Part shown: one piece after another, positions 12,101-22,823 of the stretch
How the letters are laid out: each line of letters starts with the position of its first letter
Numbering within the stretch: position 1 is the first letter of the stretch
From: Doryteuthis pealeii
Taxonomy: Eukaryota > Mollusca > Cephalopoda > Myopsida > Loliginidae
Length of the DNA: 64,000 bases
Direction: 5' to 3'
NCBI GenBank assembly: GCA_023376005.1
Contig: CM042181.1
Coordinates: 24,118,808-24,182,807, forward strand
Position numbers and translations under genes: made by a program
The notes under the pieces: generated by a model
Told to the model about the DNA's origin: nothing
Database searches by the model: none
Seen by the model: only the letters and a program-made list of their open reading frames with translations

Positions 12101-14169
12101 CTGAAGGACATAAGTTACCTCCTCCGATGTTATAAAACAGCTGAGTGGCCAGAGGCCAATTGTATTTTTGTATTCGCATCTTACATTTAATACCGGAATA
12201 ATGTCTATGGACTGGAATCGTGAGGGATAGTTGTATTAAGATGCCCAGGTTTACTAGTTAGCGTGGATCATCAGTGGCTCATTAAAATTTCTCAGATCGA
12301 GCCTTCGAAAATATAAAGAACCCACGTCTTTTTAATTTCAGGTAACGTACTTTAACGTACAAACGTACTAAACATCTCTCAATGCCGCTTCCAACGGTGC
12401 CTCCCAGTAGCCAGTATGAAACCCATCAAACAATTCAAGAGAACTCCTTCAAATATCATCTGTACATATACAACAATTGCATAATTGAATATTCTACAAG
12501 GTAACTACAACTGATGCAGTCTAACCAATCAAAGGTGCAATCAAGGTTGCATTCACGTCCACGTACGAGTGTTGGCCGTGAGTGGTGACCTGTGATGGCT
12601 AAGAACGGAATTCTTGTGACTTGGCAGTCTATCACATGCAACACTACTTTAATCTTACTAGACGCTAGACGACCGGTCGGAGAGGATCCTTCCGATCAAT
12701 CGGCTGGCCATGTCAAGCACAAGCACCTATGTGATTTTCCCGACCCTATTGCTCTTATAGCAAACCCCTAATCCTTTTTATCATATATGTGCTATAAGGC
12801 GATAACTGAGAGCCTTAGTTCCCTGGGTATGACGTTAAACTGCATCTAGTGATGAGAATTCTGGAGCTCTGGGGAGTGTGGAGAACCTCGTCATTGCGAT
12901 TACTCCCAGGTCCACCCTGACCCGGTGCATAAGGAAATTTACTGCGTCGAAAGAGTACCGATCAAGGAGAATAAAATCTTATACTTCGACAACTTCATGC
13001 GGAATTTCTCGAATCCCTACATTCTGCGCACCAGGACGTAAATAGTATGCTAACAAATGCAAGACACCGTCTATTTTAGCTGAGTTTGGTTGCCAGTGCC
13101 TGGCAAATCAAAGACCAATGCCAGATATGTAACTATCACCTTGCCACGGCCTAAATAGTCCTAACGCCGCTGTCTAACCCTGAATTGTCTTTCCAACAAA
13201 CCGTGATTGACTTTTTCGGCCTGTGCGTTAAAAATTATGTTATATACGCAGATCGTATACTGATTGGGTGAAAGTGACCCTAATGCCATCTGGGAAGGCT
13301 GGAGCAGTATGAATTTAGTTCTGCATATATGATGCATCTGAATAATTTTCTTCTGATGGGGTACCACCTTTTTTATTACATGAATACGACTTGTTCCTTA
13401 ATAATTGGGGAATGCGAAAACATTTCACCGGCTTACTACCCACAAAACAATTGCTGTGCAAAACTGCTAAGCGCATACTCGCACACAACTCTGTCGGCTG
13501 TTGCAATATTTTGATTTTCTAATCCAATGCAACACCCCCGTCCAAGATATTTGCATGTCTCCTGCTATTATGGCGGGTTATGAATGACTACTTACCTGGC
13601 CTACGGAACAAATACCAGATACGTAAACAGTGGAAAGAAATTGGTGAACTGAGAGGCTGCAATTGCTTAAAGGCATATGCGGAACGAGCATTTTTACAAT
13701 GAACATTGTCGCTCACTTAGGTTATTATAAAATGGCAATTATATTCAAATCAAGATGGCCCTTACCGTCGTCAGTGGACACTGAAACATTCGGTAACCAA
13801 CGGTAATCTGTGTGGGTGAATGGAAGCAATCAAATAATTCTATGCAACCATCACTTCTTGTGTATGATCCACCCAGTTATTGACGACCCGTATCATTCTA
13901 TTCAGTGAGCTAGTCCCTCAATCTTATGGCACCCCGATTTAGAGCCGGTTCAAAATAACAACACAGAAAATAGATTAACCACGTCAAAGCCAGGACAATA
14001 TAGTACATTTGTCAGTCTAGGTCGCAGCGACCCGATGAATTCTCTACAGTGTTTGACATGGATTATAATCCCTTATCCCCCAACGTACAACATAAAGCAA
14101 ATACATCGAGTAACGAAACAGAAGCAATGGAAATCGACGACATCACGGATTCAATAAATCAAAATACAA
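12101..14169. other. Unclassified sequence, less AT-rich than its flanks
   Basis: Higher-complexity sequence without any long open frame or motif I recognise. It sits directly upstream of the DIRS-type remnant and may be its badly decayed 5' part or an unrelated dead element; I cannot tell which. A short readable stretch at about 14060-14170 (MDYNPLSPNVQHK...) has no known match. Confidence 0.4.
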
Positions 14170-14622
14170 AATAATATTAAAGAGCTGTTCCAATGAGCAG
14201 CAGATTACAACATTTCCCATTGTGCAGCTCACATTCCAGGAAAGAGGATTGTTTTGGTAGACAGTCTGTTAGGAGTCGAGCGGGATTGACAGATTAGAAC
14301 TTGAACCTGAGAATAGTGGACTTAATTTTTCGGAGGTTTGGTCGTCCACAGACCTCTTCGCTATTCTGGGAAGCAGAAAGTTGGAGGGTTTTTCTCCCCT
14401 TATCCAGTGGATGCTTCAGATGCTCTGAGTATAAATTGGACATGCATTCTCTCCTATAATATTGATTCATTGAGTCCTTCAGAAAGTGTCGTTAGAAAGG
14501 TGTATTCTTCGTCTGGTAGTTCCACATGCTCCTCACCAGTCATGTTAATCCTCTATCATCCTAGACCTGCTAATAGGACTTTCCAATGGAATTACCAATA
14601 ACATCGAATATGCTAACTCGGA
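14170..14622 (+). pseudogene. DIRS-type retrotransposon remnant, RNase H region
   Basis: Conceptual translation near 14217-14270 gives AAHIPGKRIVLVDSLLGVER. This resembles the end of the RNase H domain in DIRS-like elements (pattern A-x-HIPG-x(4)-AD-x-LSR). The 87-codon open frame at 14338-14601 contains FFSPYPVDASDALSINWT, like the DxFS...P..A..DAxSxDW segment that follows it in this group. Several stops and frameshifts make it dead. A tyrosine recombinase 500 bp downstream supports the call. Confidence 0.6.
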
Positions 14623-14690
14623 AACTTTTAGATTTGTTAGATCTGAATGAACCCTTAAGGGTTCATTCAGATCTAACAAATCTAAAAGTT
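14623..14690. repeat. Perfect 68-bp palindrome, no spacer
   Basis: Left arm 14623-14656 and right arm 14657-14690 are exact reverse complements with zero loop bases. The centre reads 'acccttaagggt'. It lies inside the DIRS-type remnant, between the RNase H and recombinase parts. The left arm continues an open reading (LLDLLDLNEP-like), so the right arm is probably the inverted extra copy. Confidence 0.95.
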
Positions 14691-15029
14691 GGGTCATATC
14701 CAACACAGCCCACCTAAGAATCTCTTTCTAGAAAAGGATCAGAGTTACATGAAGAATAGCAGAAGGCATTCCGACATGAGAATGTATTAAGCAGGGTAAC
14801 AGATATACAGATGCTGGTGTATTAAACGATAGATCGACCTGTATTCTGCCTTTAAAAAGGAGGGTGTAGATTTTCAGATTTTTTTGTACGATGTCTGAGG
14901 TTACAGAGCTTCACCTATTGCAGGATACAGACCAGCGTTAGTAGCTACGATTGGGATAAAAGTTCTATAAATTCAGAGTCTTCTATGGAATTTGGTTAAA
15001 GAAATTTTTAATTGAAATCTTCTAGTGAG

Positions 15030-15720
15030 ACGTCTTCTTCCTAATTAGGGCCAAGCCTTTGTTCTAAGGGTTCTCACTAATCACCCCTTGATTCATTAAA
15101 GTTTTATCTTTGAAGACTGTCTTTCTAGTGGCTTTGGCTTCTGCTTCTAGATTAGATGAGCTAAATGCTTATCCATCAAGGAGTCTAATCTAAGGTATGG
15201 AGAAGCTTGTATTCGACATTTACAGAACTTAAAAATGTCTGGCCAAGACTCAGCGTTTGAAGAAAGCTTGATCACCTTAGTTTATTCCAGATTTTACAAA
15301 ATTTACAAATGATCACCTGTGTCCTTGTTGTCTGAGAGTATACATGAAAAGAACGGAGCAGTTACGGTAAGATAATGAAACGCTTTTCATTCCCTATCAG
15401 ACAAACCGATGTAGAACGGCAGCAATTAGTTCAATTTCAAGGTAGATTGTGTTTGCTATTAGACATGCTTATAAACCTTCAGATCAATCAAGTTTGAAGG
15501 ATATTAGGGCCCATGATACTAGGAGATTAGCTTCATCTTGGGCTTTGTTTAATTAAGTTTCACGGAGACATTCTCCAAGCAGCTCATTGGTTTTCTGAAA
15601 GCACATTTGCATCTTTTTATTTAAGAGATGTTGTTTGGGAGCGAAGGAAATTTTGCAAGAGTATCCATCTTAGAAACATTCGGAATTGCAAAAGAATAAG
15701 CGAGTATGTTCGTTTTACTC
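15030..15720 (+). pseudogene. DIRS-type tyrosine recombinase remnant
   Basis: Joining short readable pieces gives the C-terminal half of a tyrosine recombinase: LKTVFLVALASASRLDEL at about 15102-15160, an AYKPSDQSS-like segment near 15468, and RAHDTRRLASSWALF at about 15507-15552. Next come a broken QAAHWFSESTFASFYLRDVV (15577-15640) and WERRKFCK. The H-x2-R followed by an AAxW...TF...YLRD block is the active-site layout of DIRS/PAT/Ngaro integrases; the final tyrosine would be that of YLRD. Multiple stops mark it as a fossil. Confidence 0.7.
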
Positions 15721-16794
15721 TTTTTCTCACCTCCCAGAGTTTGGCTAAAAAATTTATTTCTTTCATTTGTTATACAGGTTTAAAAATATTGATATAAACT
15801 GAGGGTTTTTAATGTAAAGTCCCTGTGTATGAGACATTTATACTTACCTGTATACCTCCTCCCTCCTTTTCTTCTTAAGGTTCCTGGTGGTTGAAGGTGA
15901 TTAAGAGTTCCTCGTATAAAAAATGAGATATGTCTGGAATTTGGTGAAGAGGTGTCTTGGACAAGGGAAATAATGAAAAAGTATTATTACTCTATATCGA
16001 TTAATATTGCATAAGTGATACAGGTAAGTATAGATATCTCATAAATAGGGCTTTTACTTTAAAACCCCTCAGTTTGATCATCGTAAACTTTCGACAAGCA
16101 TATATGCATAGAAGTTGGTGAATTTCTTATCACTTGGAAGAATCTACTGACATGCCATTTTTTTTGCAAGATTGTCATTCATTCACTCACTCACCCTCTA
16201 CAACAAATAAAATGCTGTGTATCATTTACGAGATGGTGTTAATCTGTTACACCTCAAACAATTGATTTTGGTGTTATGAGACAACATAATAAAATAGGAG
16301 GCATTACTTTTAAAACGATCCTTTAACATACATAGCTTCCAGACTCTTTTTCACTGCGTTTGAAAATGCATAGTTATTGGCTGTGATTTTGTGACAGTGA
16401 TTTTGTGAAAGCTTTCTCTATCCAACTATGCTATTGTGTACTTAGTGTTGTAGTTCTTGTGGAAATAAATAGAATGCACTTCTTTCGGAGCAACTCTCCT
16501 AATTTATCTGCAACTCTAGTTAGGTAACCATTAAACTACGATGAGTCGTCCTAGGAAAAGGATAATTCTTTTCAAACCAAGCGAAATAAATATATGTTTA
16601 CTTATACACATGTGTGTGTCCAGTTGTTAAAAGCAATTTCTGAACATTTTATGTTTATGTTCTAAATCAGGAGTCGTCGATGAGGAAAGTAATTGGTAAA
16701 ATAACAACGTATATACAAATGTTTAAACCTGTATTTAATGACAAACCAGAAATTAATTTCCACAAGCCAAACAAATAGGATGCATCTTACAATA

Positions 16795-16848
<54 letters not shown>

Positions 16849-16966
16849 GCACTCACAATAAAAGTTCTTCCCCAAAACTTTGCTTTTTTGCTTTATACAA
16901 ATAATAAAACGCATGAAACTAATGATAACAGATGTGATAAGGAAGGTGAGATAAACATTTTAACAC

Positions 16967-17014
<48 letters not shown>

Positions 17015-17129
17015 GTTTCCTTAGAAAACACAGACAACATACATTTTAACAGTTTGTTTTAGTTGTATACGGTTTCATAGAAAGTCTATCTATAAACTGC
17101 CCAAAGATTTCCCCGTGTGCTTTCCACTA
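15721..17129. other. Non-coding DNA with (TA)n tracts
   Basis: No gene seen. (TA)n microsatellites occupy 16801-16844 and about 16978-17007; the open frames on both strands there are repeat translations. Confidence 0.6.
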
Positions 17130-17390
17130 TCATTGGTTAATTTTAAGCGTAATGCTTATCGTCGTAGAAAATGAAATTGGCGACCCGAGTTCAAATCCTG
17201 GACGATGCTGTTTTCATTTCACTTTGTGCTAATGCCCTTGGAAAAGGTATGAATCCATCTGTTCTCCATCCAGCTATGTAGAACACACTGGATTATTTAA
17301 GACTTGGTGTGGCAACCAATCTAGGAGAAGGAAAACTTGACCTCGTGTCACATCCCCCTCGTACCCGTATCTGTTTATTTTCCTTTATTG
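17130..17390 (+). repeat. SINE-like repeat with tRNA-type box B
   Basis: 'gcgacccgagttcaaatcct' at 17180-17200 fits the RNA polymerase III box B (GGTTCRANNCC-like). It is preceded by 'taatgcttatcgtcgtagaaaatg', which recurs in the same order at 23795-23820. A full cloverleaf cannot be drawn, so this is a decayed tRNA-derived SINE head, not a tRNA gene. The body continues to about 17380 without any open frame. Confidence 0.5.
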
Positions 17391-17744
17391 ATAAAACTAT
17401 AACAAATGACAATAGTCTGAAGATTTAATGACTCGCTGATTTTGCAGTTTTATCAATTTTATTTTATTGAAGGAAGAGTAGAAATGGCTTGATATTATTC
17501 TTTGAATTAAAATGTTGAAGGGATTGATCTAACAACTGCTAATAAATAGTCTAACTAACGTTTCAATACTGTAGGCCATGTGTCTAGCAGACAACCAAGA
17601 TGAGGACACTAGCTCGAGTATATCAGTATATATAATGATAATCATTTTATCTCTGAAATTCAAATAAAAAAATCAATTTTTTCAACATAAAAATTGTCAG
17701 ATATGTCTACATCGAATTCCATTTCCATAGTCATTAAGCGTAAA

Positions 17745-17835
17745 CCTATGCATTAAAAAGGAGAGAGAAATTGAAAAAATACAAGAACCTTGCTCGAGAA
17801 TTGAAGAAATTGTGGGATATGAATGCACAGTCAGC
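17745..17835 (+). pseudogene. Short R4/Dong-like LINE fragment
   Basis: About 90 bp reading approximately KERNRKNTRTLLEN-; in the matching frame it gives the LARELKKLWDMN segment found at the end of the endonuclease domain in copy 2. Nothing else of the element is present. Confidence 0.55.
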
Positions 17836-19844
17836 CATCACCCTAAAGAAAGAATGAACAAGGTTATTGATACGGACCCTTTGGATTCGATGGGTGGGGG
17901 TAATGAAGGGGTCCGAGATATAAATATCAAAAGGCAATCTTTAAGGTTCGAAAATTGACAAGAAGAAATAAGAATTAGTTAATTTTTAGTAAAAATGCAA
18001 ACTGATACTTTACTCTGCGTATTGCTCTAGATTTTATGTGATATATTCATTTATCGTGTTGTATTTCCACGTATTTCAAAAAGATTGTATGTCGAATTCC
18101 CGAATTAAGCACAGTATTTTGTACATATTTAATAATTTCTACAACACTGTTTTCCCTTCGCATGTCCCTATTTTCAAGAGAAATACTTATAACTTGTGGA
18201 ATTTATCCAGTTCTTCACTATGCTAAAGTGCGATACAAGGTCATTTTAATGTAGAGTGCCCCACAGGAACCAAGCCTGCCGGGATGGAGTTGGGTTCAAA
18301 AATAGTTCAGCCCCCTTCGGTATTTTTGGACGCCTCGGGTATCGTGCAATAAACTTAGCCCTTACCACTTTTAGACGAGGGGGTAGGTGTTTGCTTAGCA
18401 ACAAGGGCTTAGAGCTGAGTTTTACAGTGTTTGGTATGCAATTTCCCAAACGTTGCATATAGAAACTTCATATCTTATTTATTGTAAATGACAGGCGATT
18501 GATGAGGATCAAGATCCAATGAAGGAGTTGATGGTCTAAAAAGTTTAGTGACCCCTGCTTTAAGGTATGGGTTCTCCTATCTTTTATTTAGTTATTTACT
18601 AAACTTAGCTTAGTTTGGCACACGTTTAGGAATATGTGAAACTTAGCGAGAATCGAAATTACTTACAATGGTTTACTAGCCTAACCTTTATTACGTCACA
18701 AGCGGAAGTGATGGTCGTTTTGAGTTGCATAGGTCCTAAGTCGATTTGTTCGACACACAAAAATAGCGATTTCCACATCTAATCACGTTTAGGATTTAAT
18801 CTTATGAACTTGAGTGCAAACCCATACGCTAATACATTAACAGTATCCTACTTTTGCCGCACAAACCCAAATTGCGAACTAATAAAAATGTCACCTCCTG
18901 TTGGCATTTTTCTCGTTGCTTTTGCTAGTTGTGCCTTGGTACGCAGAGATAAAAATCTTCAACGTTACGTCTGCGAATATGTTACGTCGTGACTGGGAAG
19001 TCTAAATTTCTGTCTGCTATTTCCTATTACATGCCACAACCTCTCCTTCATTCCTTCTTCCCTGTCAACAACCGCATCCCTGCTACCCACCTCCTTATTT
19101 TTTCTTTCTTTGCATTGAGACTTTTATTCAGAAGTTTTTAACGAACCCCTTCTCTTTCACTAACTTCCTAAAATAGTGTAATGACTTGTCTAAACTCCGG
19201 TTGACTTTATTTTAAGGAAGTTTTTGTTCCATTGACACAATTTCATGTCCGCCTACACCTTAACCTTACTACCAACACCATTTGGAGTTTAAAATATTTG
19301 CACGTCTAGCAATATATCAATTTATTCGATTATTTCTCCGGCCTTTCGCCGATTTCTCTCAGTTTAAGTCCTCGCTATAACAAACCAGGATATAACGGCA
19401 TTTGATAACTGGTGAGTTCAATCCCTGAATCAAGCAGAGCAGGACTAAACTCATAATCTAGTCATATATATATATATAATGTTAATATGTAATATTTTCT
19501 TTTGCGTAAAATACTTCCTAAATATTTTTGGACCGTTTTTTGTATAAGTAAAACTCTTTCTATTCGTAATTAATTTGAAAGTTAAGGCAGCAGTAGAATA
19601 ACGCGAGTTGTCATTAGGTTGTGTATTTAACAGTGTAGAGGTAAAAAATATAAAAATAAAAAGCTGTAACATGAACCCCTCGACCTAAATGATAATGTAG
19701 GACATCTCTCTTGGGAGAGAAATCTGTGGCACATTCACCATTCTTCTGTTATCAGCTCATCCAAAAAGTGTGCCTAGTTCTACACAAGTCTTCACCACTA
19801 AACAATTCACCAATGGTCCCCATACCCCCTCTCTCTCATATATA

Positions 19845-19882
<38 letters not shown>

Positions 19883-20730
19883 AGAGAGAGAGAGAGAAAG
19901 AGAGTGAGAAGGGGGATGACTATGGAAAAAACCTAGCAACTCACAATATTGGCTACGTCAGAAAAAGAAAAAGAATGAGTTGCACTAACAAATATTTAAA
20001 CGTGCTCAATACGTATGTAAAGCTGGTTTAGGGATCCACATCTACTGATAGAGAAGTTTCACAGAGAAGAATCTTAAGGAAAATTGTGAGTTTTCCTGAA
20101 GACCCTTCTCGGTGAAACCTGGGTGCATATTATAGAGTGTTGTTATGGGTCCAACAGGAGAAAATTAGATATCTGATAAGAAAGAAGTCCCGAAAAAAGG
20201 TTTGAATTTTTTTTTAAATCTTTTTAAATTTTATTTTTGCTACGCGTGTTTTGAATATTAGTATCTTCTTCAGGCTTGTTTCATTTCTTTCTGATTCCAT
20301 ATATATATTGTTTGTGTGTATGTTATCGTTTTGAACAAAATGAAATAAAATATTCATGTAGATGAATATTATTCTCAACAATAAATATAAAACAATTATG
20401 TACAAATAGTAACAACATTTTTCCTTGACAGTGCAAACTAAATGGAAATAATACAAAATGAATGAATGGATATGTGTATATAGAAATGTTCTTATCGTAC
20501 GTATCGTATTTAAAGTTCCGAAAAGATATGAAAGTTTGTGAGATGCTCACATGTTTGAGAAGAGTTCTTTAGTTGTTTCATTTGTAGAAATTATTTGACA
20601 TGCCTGGAAGTAAATAAACGAGCTTCGAGTATTCTATTGTGCTGCTATTTTGATGGGGACAAACAGCCTATGTTCCAGTGAATGAGACAAGAGTAAGATT
20701 TTTGTGCATTTTTCTTGTATACTGCTTTGG
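17836..20730. other. Non-coding DNA, some moderately GC-rich patches
   Basis: No gene recognised. 18246-18465 is a GC-richer patch open on both strands (about 70 codons each) without known motifs, probably an unidentified repeat. 18804-18992 is a 62-codon open frame (MNLSANPYAN...) of unknown nature. A (TA)n block flanked by inverted CT and GA runs lies at 19830-19905. Confidence 0.5.
19830..19905. repeat. (CT)n(TA)n(GA)n self-complementary microsatellite
   Basis: A CT run, a TA block interrupted once, then a GA run. The outer runs are complementary, so the whole tract can fold into one hairpin. Confidence 0.85.
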
Positions 20731-20731
20731 T

Positions 20732-20748
20732 ACCGCCATCTAGTGGTC
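20732..20748 (-). promoter_or_regulatory. CTCF-like motif
   Basis: Read on the minus strand the site is GACCACTAGATGGCGGT. It matches the core animal CTCF consensus (CCA-S-YAG-RKGGC-R) at nearly every position. CTCF is conserved in bilaterians. A single motif proves no binding; it could be part of a repeat. Confidence 0.4.
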
Positions 20749-20968
20749 ATTAATATAAATTCTTTGGCAAACAAGGGTGGTAGGGATTAATACACATGTC
20801 AGCCAATAATAAACTAAATTGGAAATAACTGGATTATTTGTTTTCTTTTTTTCTTTTATTCGTCTTAACTTATAATTTTATTTTTGAGGCATTTAATTTC
20901 AGAAAGATTTGGAATAAATGCCCCCCATTTACAGCAATGACGCCAACAATGATTTATGACGTTTCATT

Positions 20969-20971
<3 letters not shown>

Positions 20972-21019
<48 letters not shown>
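20972..21019. repeat. (TG)n(TA)n microsatellite
   Basis: A short TG run then about 20 TA units, directly upstream of a long hairpin repeat. Confidence 0.9.
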
Positions 21020-21023
<4 letters not shown>

Positions 21024-21072
21024 GTACGTAAATAAACACTGTGTTTATTTGATATGGCTTTTAGTCGACAAT

Positions 21073-21285
21073 TTTTGGAGGATATGTACTTAATTGAAGT
21101 CATATCTAATTTTGAAAATTAATTAGTTAATAATTAATTAATTTAGGCGGGCATATATGTTCAAATGTAAGGCTCGATCTGTTTAGCCTTACATTTGAAC
21201 ATATATGCCCGCATAAATTCATTAATTATTAACTAATTAATTTTCAAGAATTAGGTATGACTTCAATTAAGCACATATCCTCCAA

Positions 21286-21286
<1 letters not shown>
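21073..21286. repeat. Long hairpin repeat, ~102-bp arms, 10-bp loop
   Basis: Left arm 21073-21174 and right arm 21185-21286 are reverse complements at roughly 95 percent identity by eye, with loop 'cgatctgttt'. Both arms contain 'gggcatatatgttcaaatgt' or its complement. No coding capacity. Confidence 0.9.

Positions 21287-21287
<1 letters not shown>

Positions 21288-21330
<43 letters not shown>
21288..21330. repeat. (TA)n(TG)n microsatellite between two hairpins
   Basis: A TA run and a TG run filling most of the space between the hairpins at 21073-21286 and 21368-21484. Confidence 0.9.
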
Positions 21331-21332
<2 letters not shown>

Positions 21333-21367
21333 TTGTTGTTGTTCATCTGTTGCCTCTTTCTCTAAAC

Positions 21368-21484
21368 AATGTCTCCCTTCTCACACCATTTTCCTTGACT
21401 TTCATTCTATTAAAATTGTTACTATAGTAGTAACAATTTTAATAGAATGAAAGACAAGGAAAATGGTGTGAGAAGGGAGACATT
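21368..21484. repeat. Hairpin repeat, 57-bp arms, 3-bp loop
   Basis: Left arm 21368-21424 and right arm 21428-21484 pair over 57 bp with one mismatch (position 21400 region, 'cttgac' against 'gacaag'). The loop is TAG. Confidence 0.95.
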
Positions 21485-22512
21485 CTTCTATAAAGACGCC
21501 AACGATCTTGCAGTTGTTCGTATAAATATATGGGCTTGTTTTTTTGTTTTTTTACTAACATTACTAAAATATACGGAAAATGGTCGCTATGACAGTGAAA
21601 CGGTAGGTGAGGAGTCAATTTGAGATTTGATCTACTCTAATGATGGTAAAAATGGAAGCGGCAGATCAAAGACTTTTGGAATGAAATAGGTATGCTTTAA
21701 AATTAGATACATGCTGTGATATACAAAAATAAGCAAAAGAAATTTGTACAGAAAAGTATGTTAATTGAATTTAATGTGTGGATTCATGCTTAAGTTAGTT
21801 TGTGTTTAAGTTAAATATTGTTTGTATCAAATATCTGATACGCAAATTTTAAAAGAGCGCGCGCACGTGTACTATGGGTGTTAAAAACTATTAATGATAA
21901 TAATAATGATAATAATGATAATAATAATAATAATAATAAATTATTATTCAAAAAAATGTATCAACTTAGTTTGGTTAGAATTGGTTCATCTAAAATGGAC
22001 ATATTTTCATAATACACCGTCTGACGTCACGTGTAACTTCACGGTGACTTAATGTTTTGCATTCATTTTTTTTTCTTTCATATAAAATAAAGAAAACTAT
22101 GCATTTGTTTATTTTATTTAATACGACACGGAAATTTATGAAGCGAGACGAAGCAATCTAATTTAATCATTAACACATGATGTCAGATTTGGCCCCAATT
22201 CCGCCACCCCATAACGTTAAAAAATGTTTTTTTAAAGATATTTTTCTTAGGATCAGTTCAAGTTTAATCTCATTTCATATATGGATATCCGGTTATTCAG
22301 ATTGTTTATTTGAATTAACAAATAAACGTGCATCTATTTCATTCAATTGATGTTTACTACGCTAAGTGTGGCACAAGATGATGATTTATTCTTTTTTTAA
22401 AGACTTTTTTTCATTTTACTCTTTGATTAATTCTTCCTTTCTCCTCGCCACATCCTTATTATTTAATATGGTTTACGTATCAAAATGTAAATATATCTTT
22501 TATATTTTTCAG
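21485..22512. other. AT-rich DNA ending in a candidate 3' splice site
   Basis: No gene recognised. It includes an (AAT)n tract at about 21895-21940. The last 12 bases before 22513 are a pyrimidine-rich stretch ending in CAG, which fits a 3' splice site. Confidence 0.5.
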
Positions 22513-22811
22513 TTGACGCAACGTCTACTCTCAGTATGCACAGCTACCCCAAGGCCGGCCTCCGAATCTTGGTTGGGCGCCCCTACCGCACCATGTCAGA
22601 AGCAACTTTGTATCGCCTGCTGCCATATGAAGCCGTAGAGAACACCAACACTCCAGAGAGACAGATCTACCAATATAAGATATTTTACGGCTCTAAATTT
22701 ACACCTCACAAGAAGAATGCTCATTACAAAAAGCATGGTCATCAAACCTATCCGTATCATTTAAAACACAAGGCGTCCCGCCGGCTACGACATCAGCGGT
22801 CATCGACGTGA
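22513..22811 (+). CDS. Candidate 3'-terminal coding exon of an unknown host gene
   Basis: A 99-codon open reading that begins right after 'tatatttttcag', a good acceptor, in phase with two bases of a split codon. It stops with TGA at 22809-22811. A polyadenylation signal AATAAA follows at 22818-22823. The exon is visibly richer in GC than the flanks. The product is basic and rich in Tyr, His and Lys towards its end (YKIFYGSKFTPHKKNAHYKK), with GRPYRTMSEATLYRLLPYEA before it. No known domain. An internal ATG at 22536 would give a 91-residue product if this were a single-exon gene. The signal only 8 bp after the stop would mean an extremely short 3' UTR, so the true transcript may end further on. 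No upstream exon was identified. Confidence 0.4.
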
Positions 22812-22823
22812 GAGAGAAATAAA

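Noticed and set aside
17170..17210. tRNA gene
   Set aside because: Only a box B is convincing; no acceptor stem or cloverleaf can be drawn. SINE head is the better explanation. The same holds for 23790-23860 and 34700-34800.
18246..18465. Overlapping ~70-codon frames on both strands
   Set aside because: No domain, no start context and no splice evidence; more likely an unidentified repeat.
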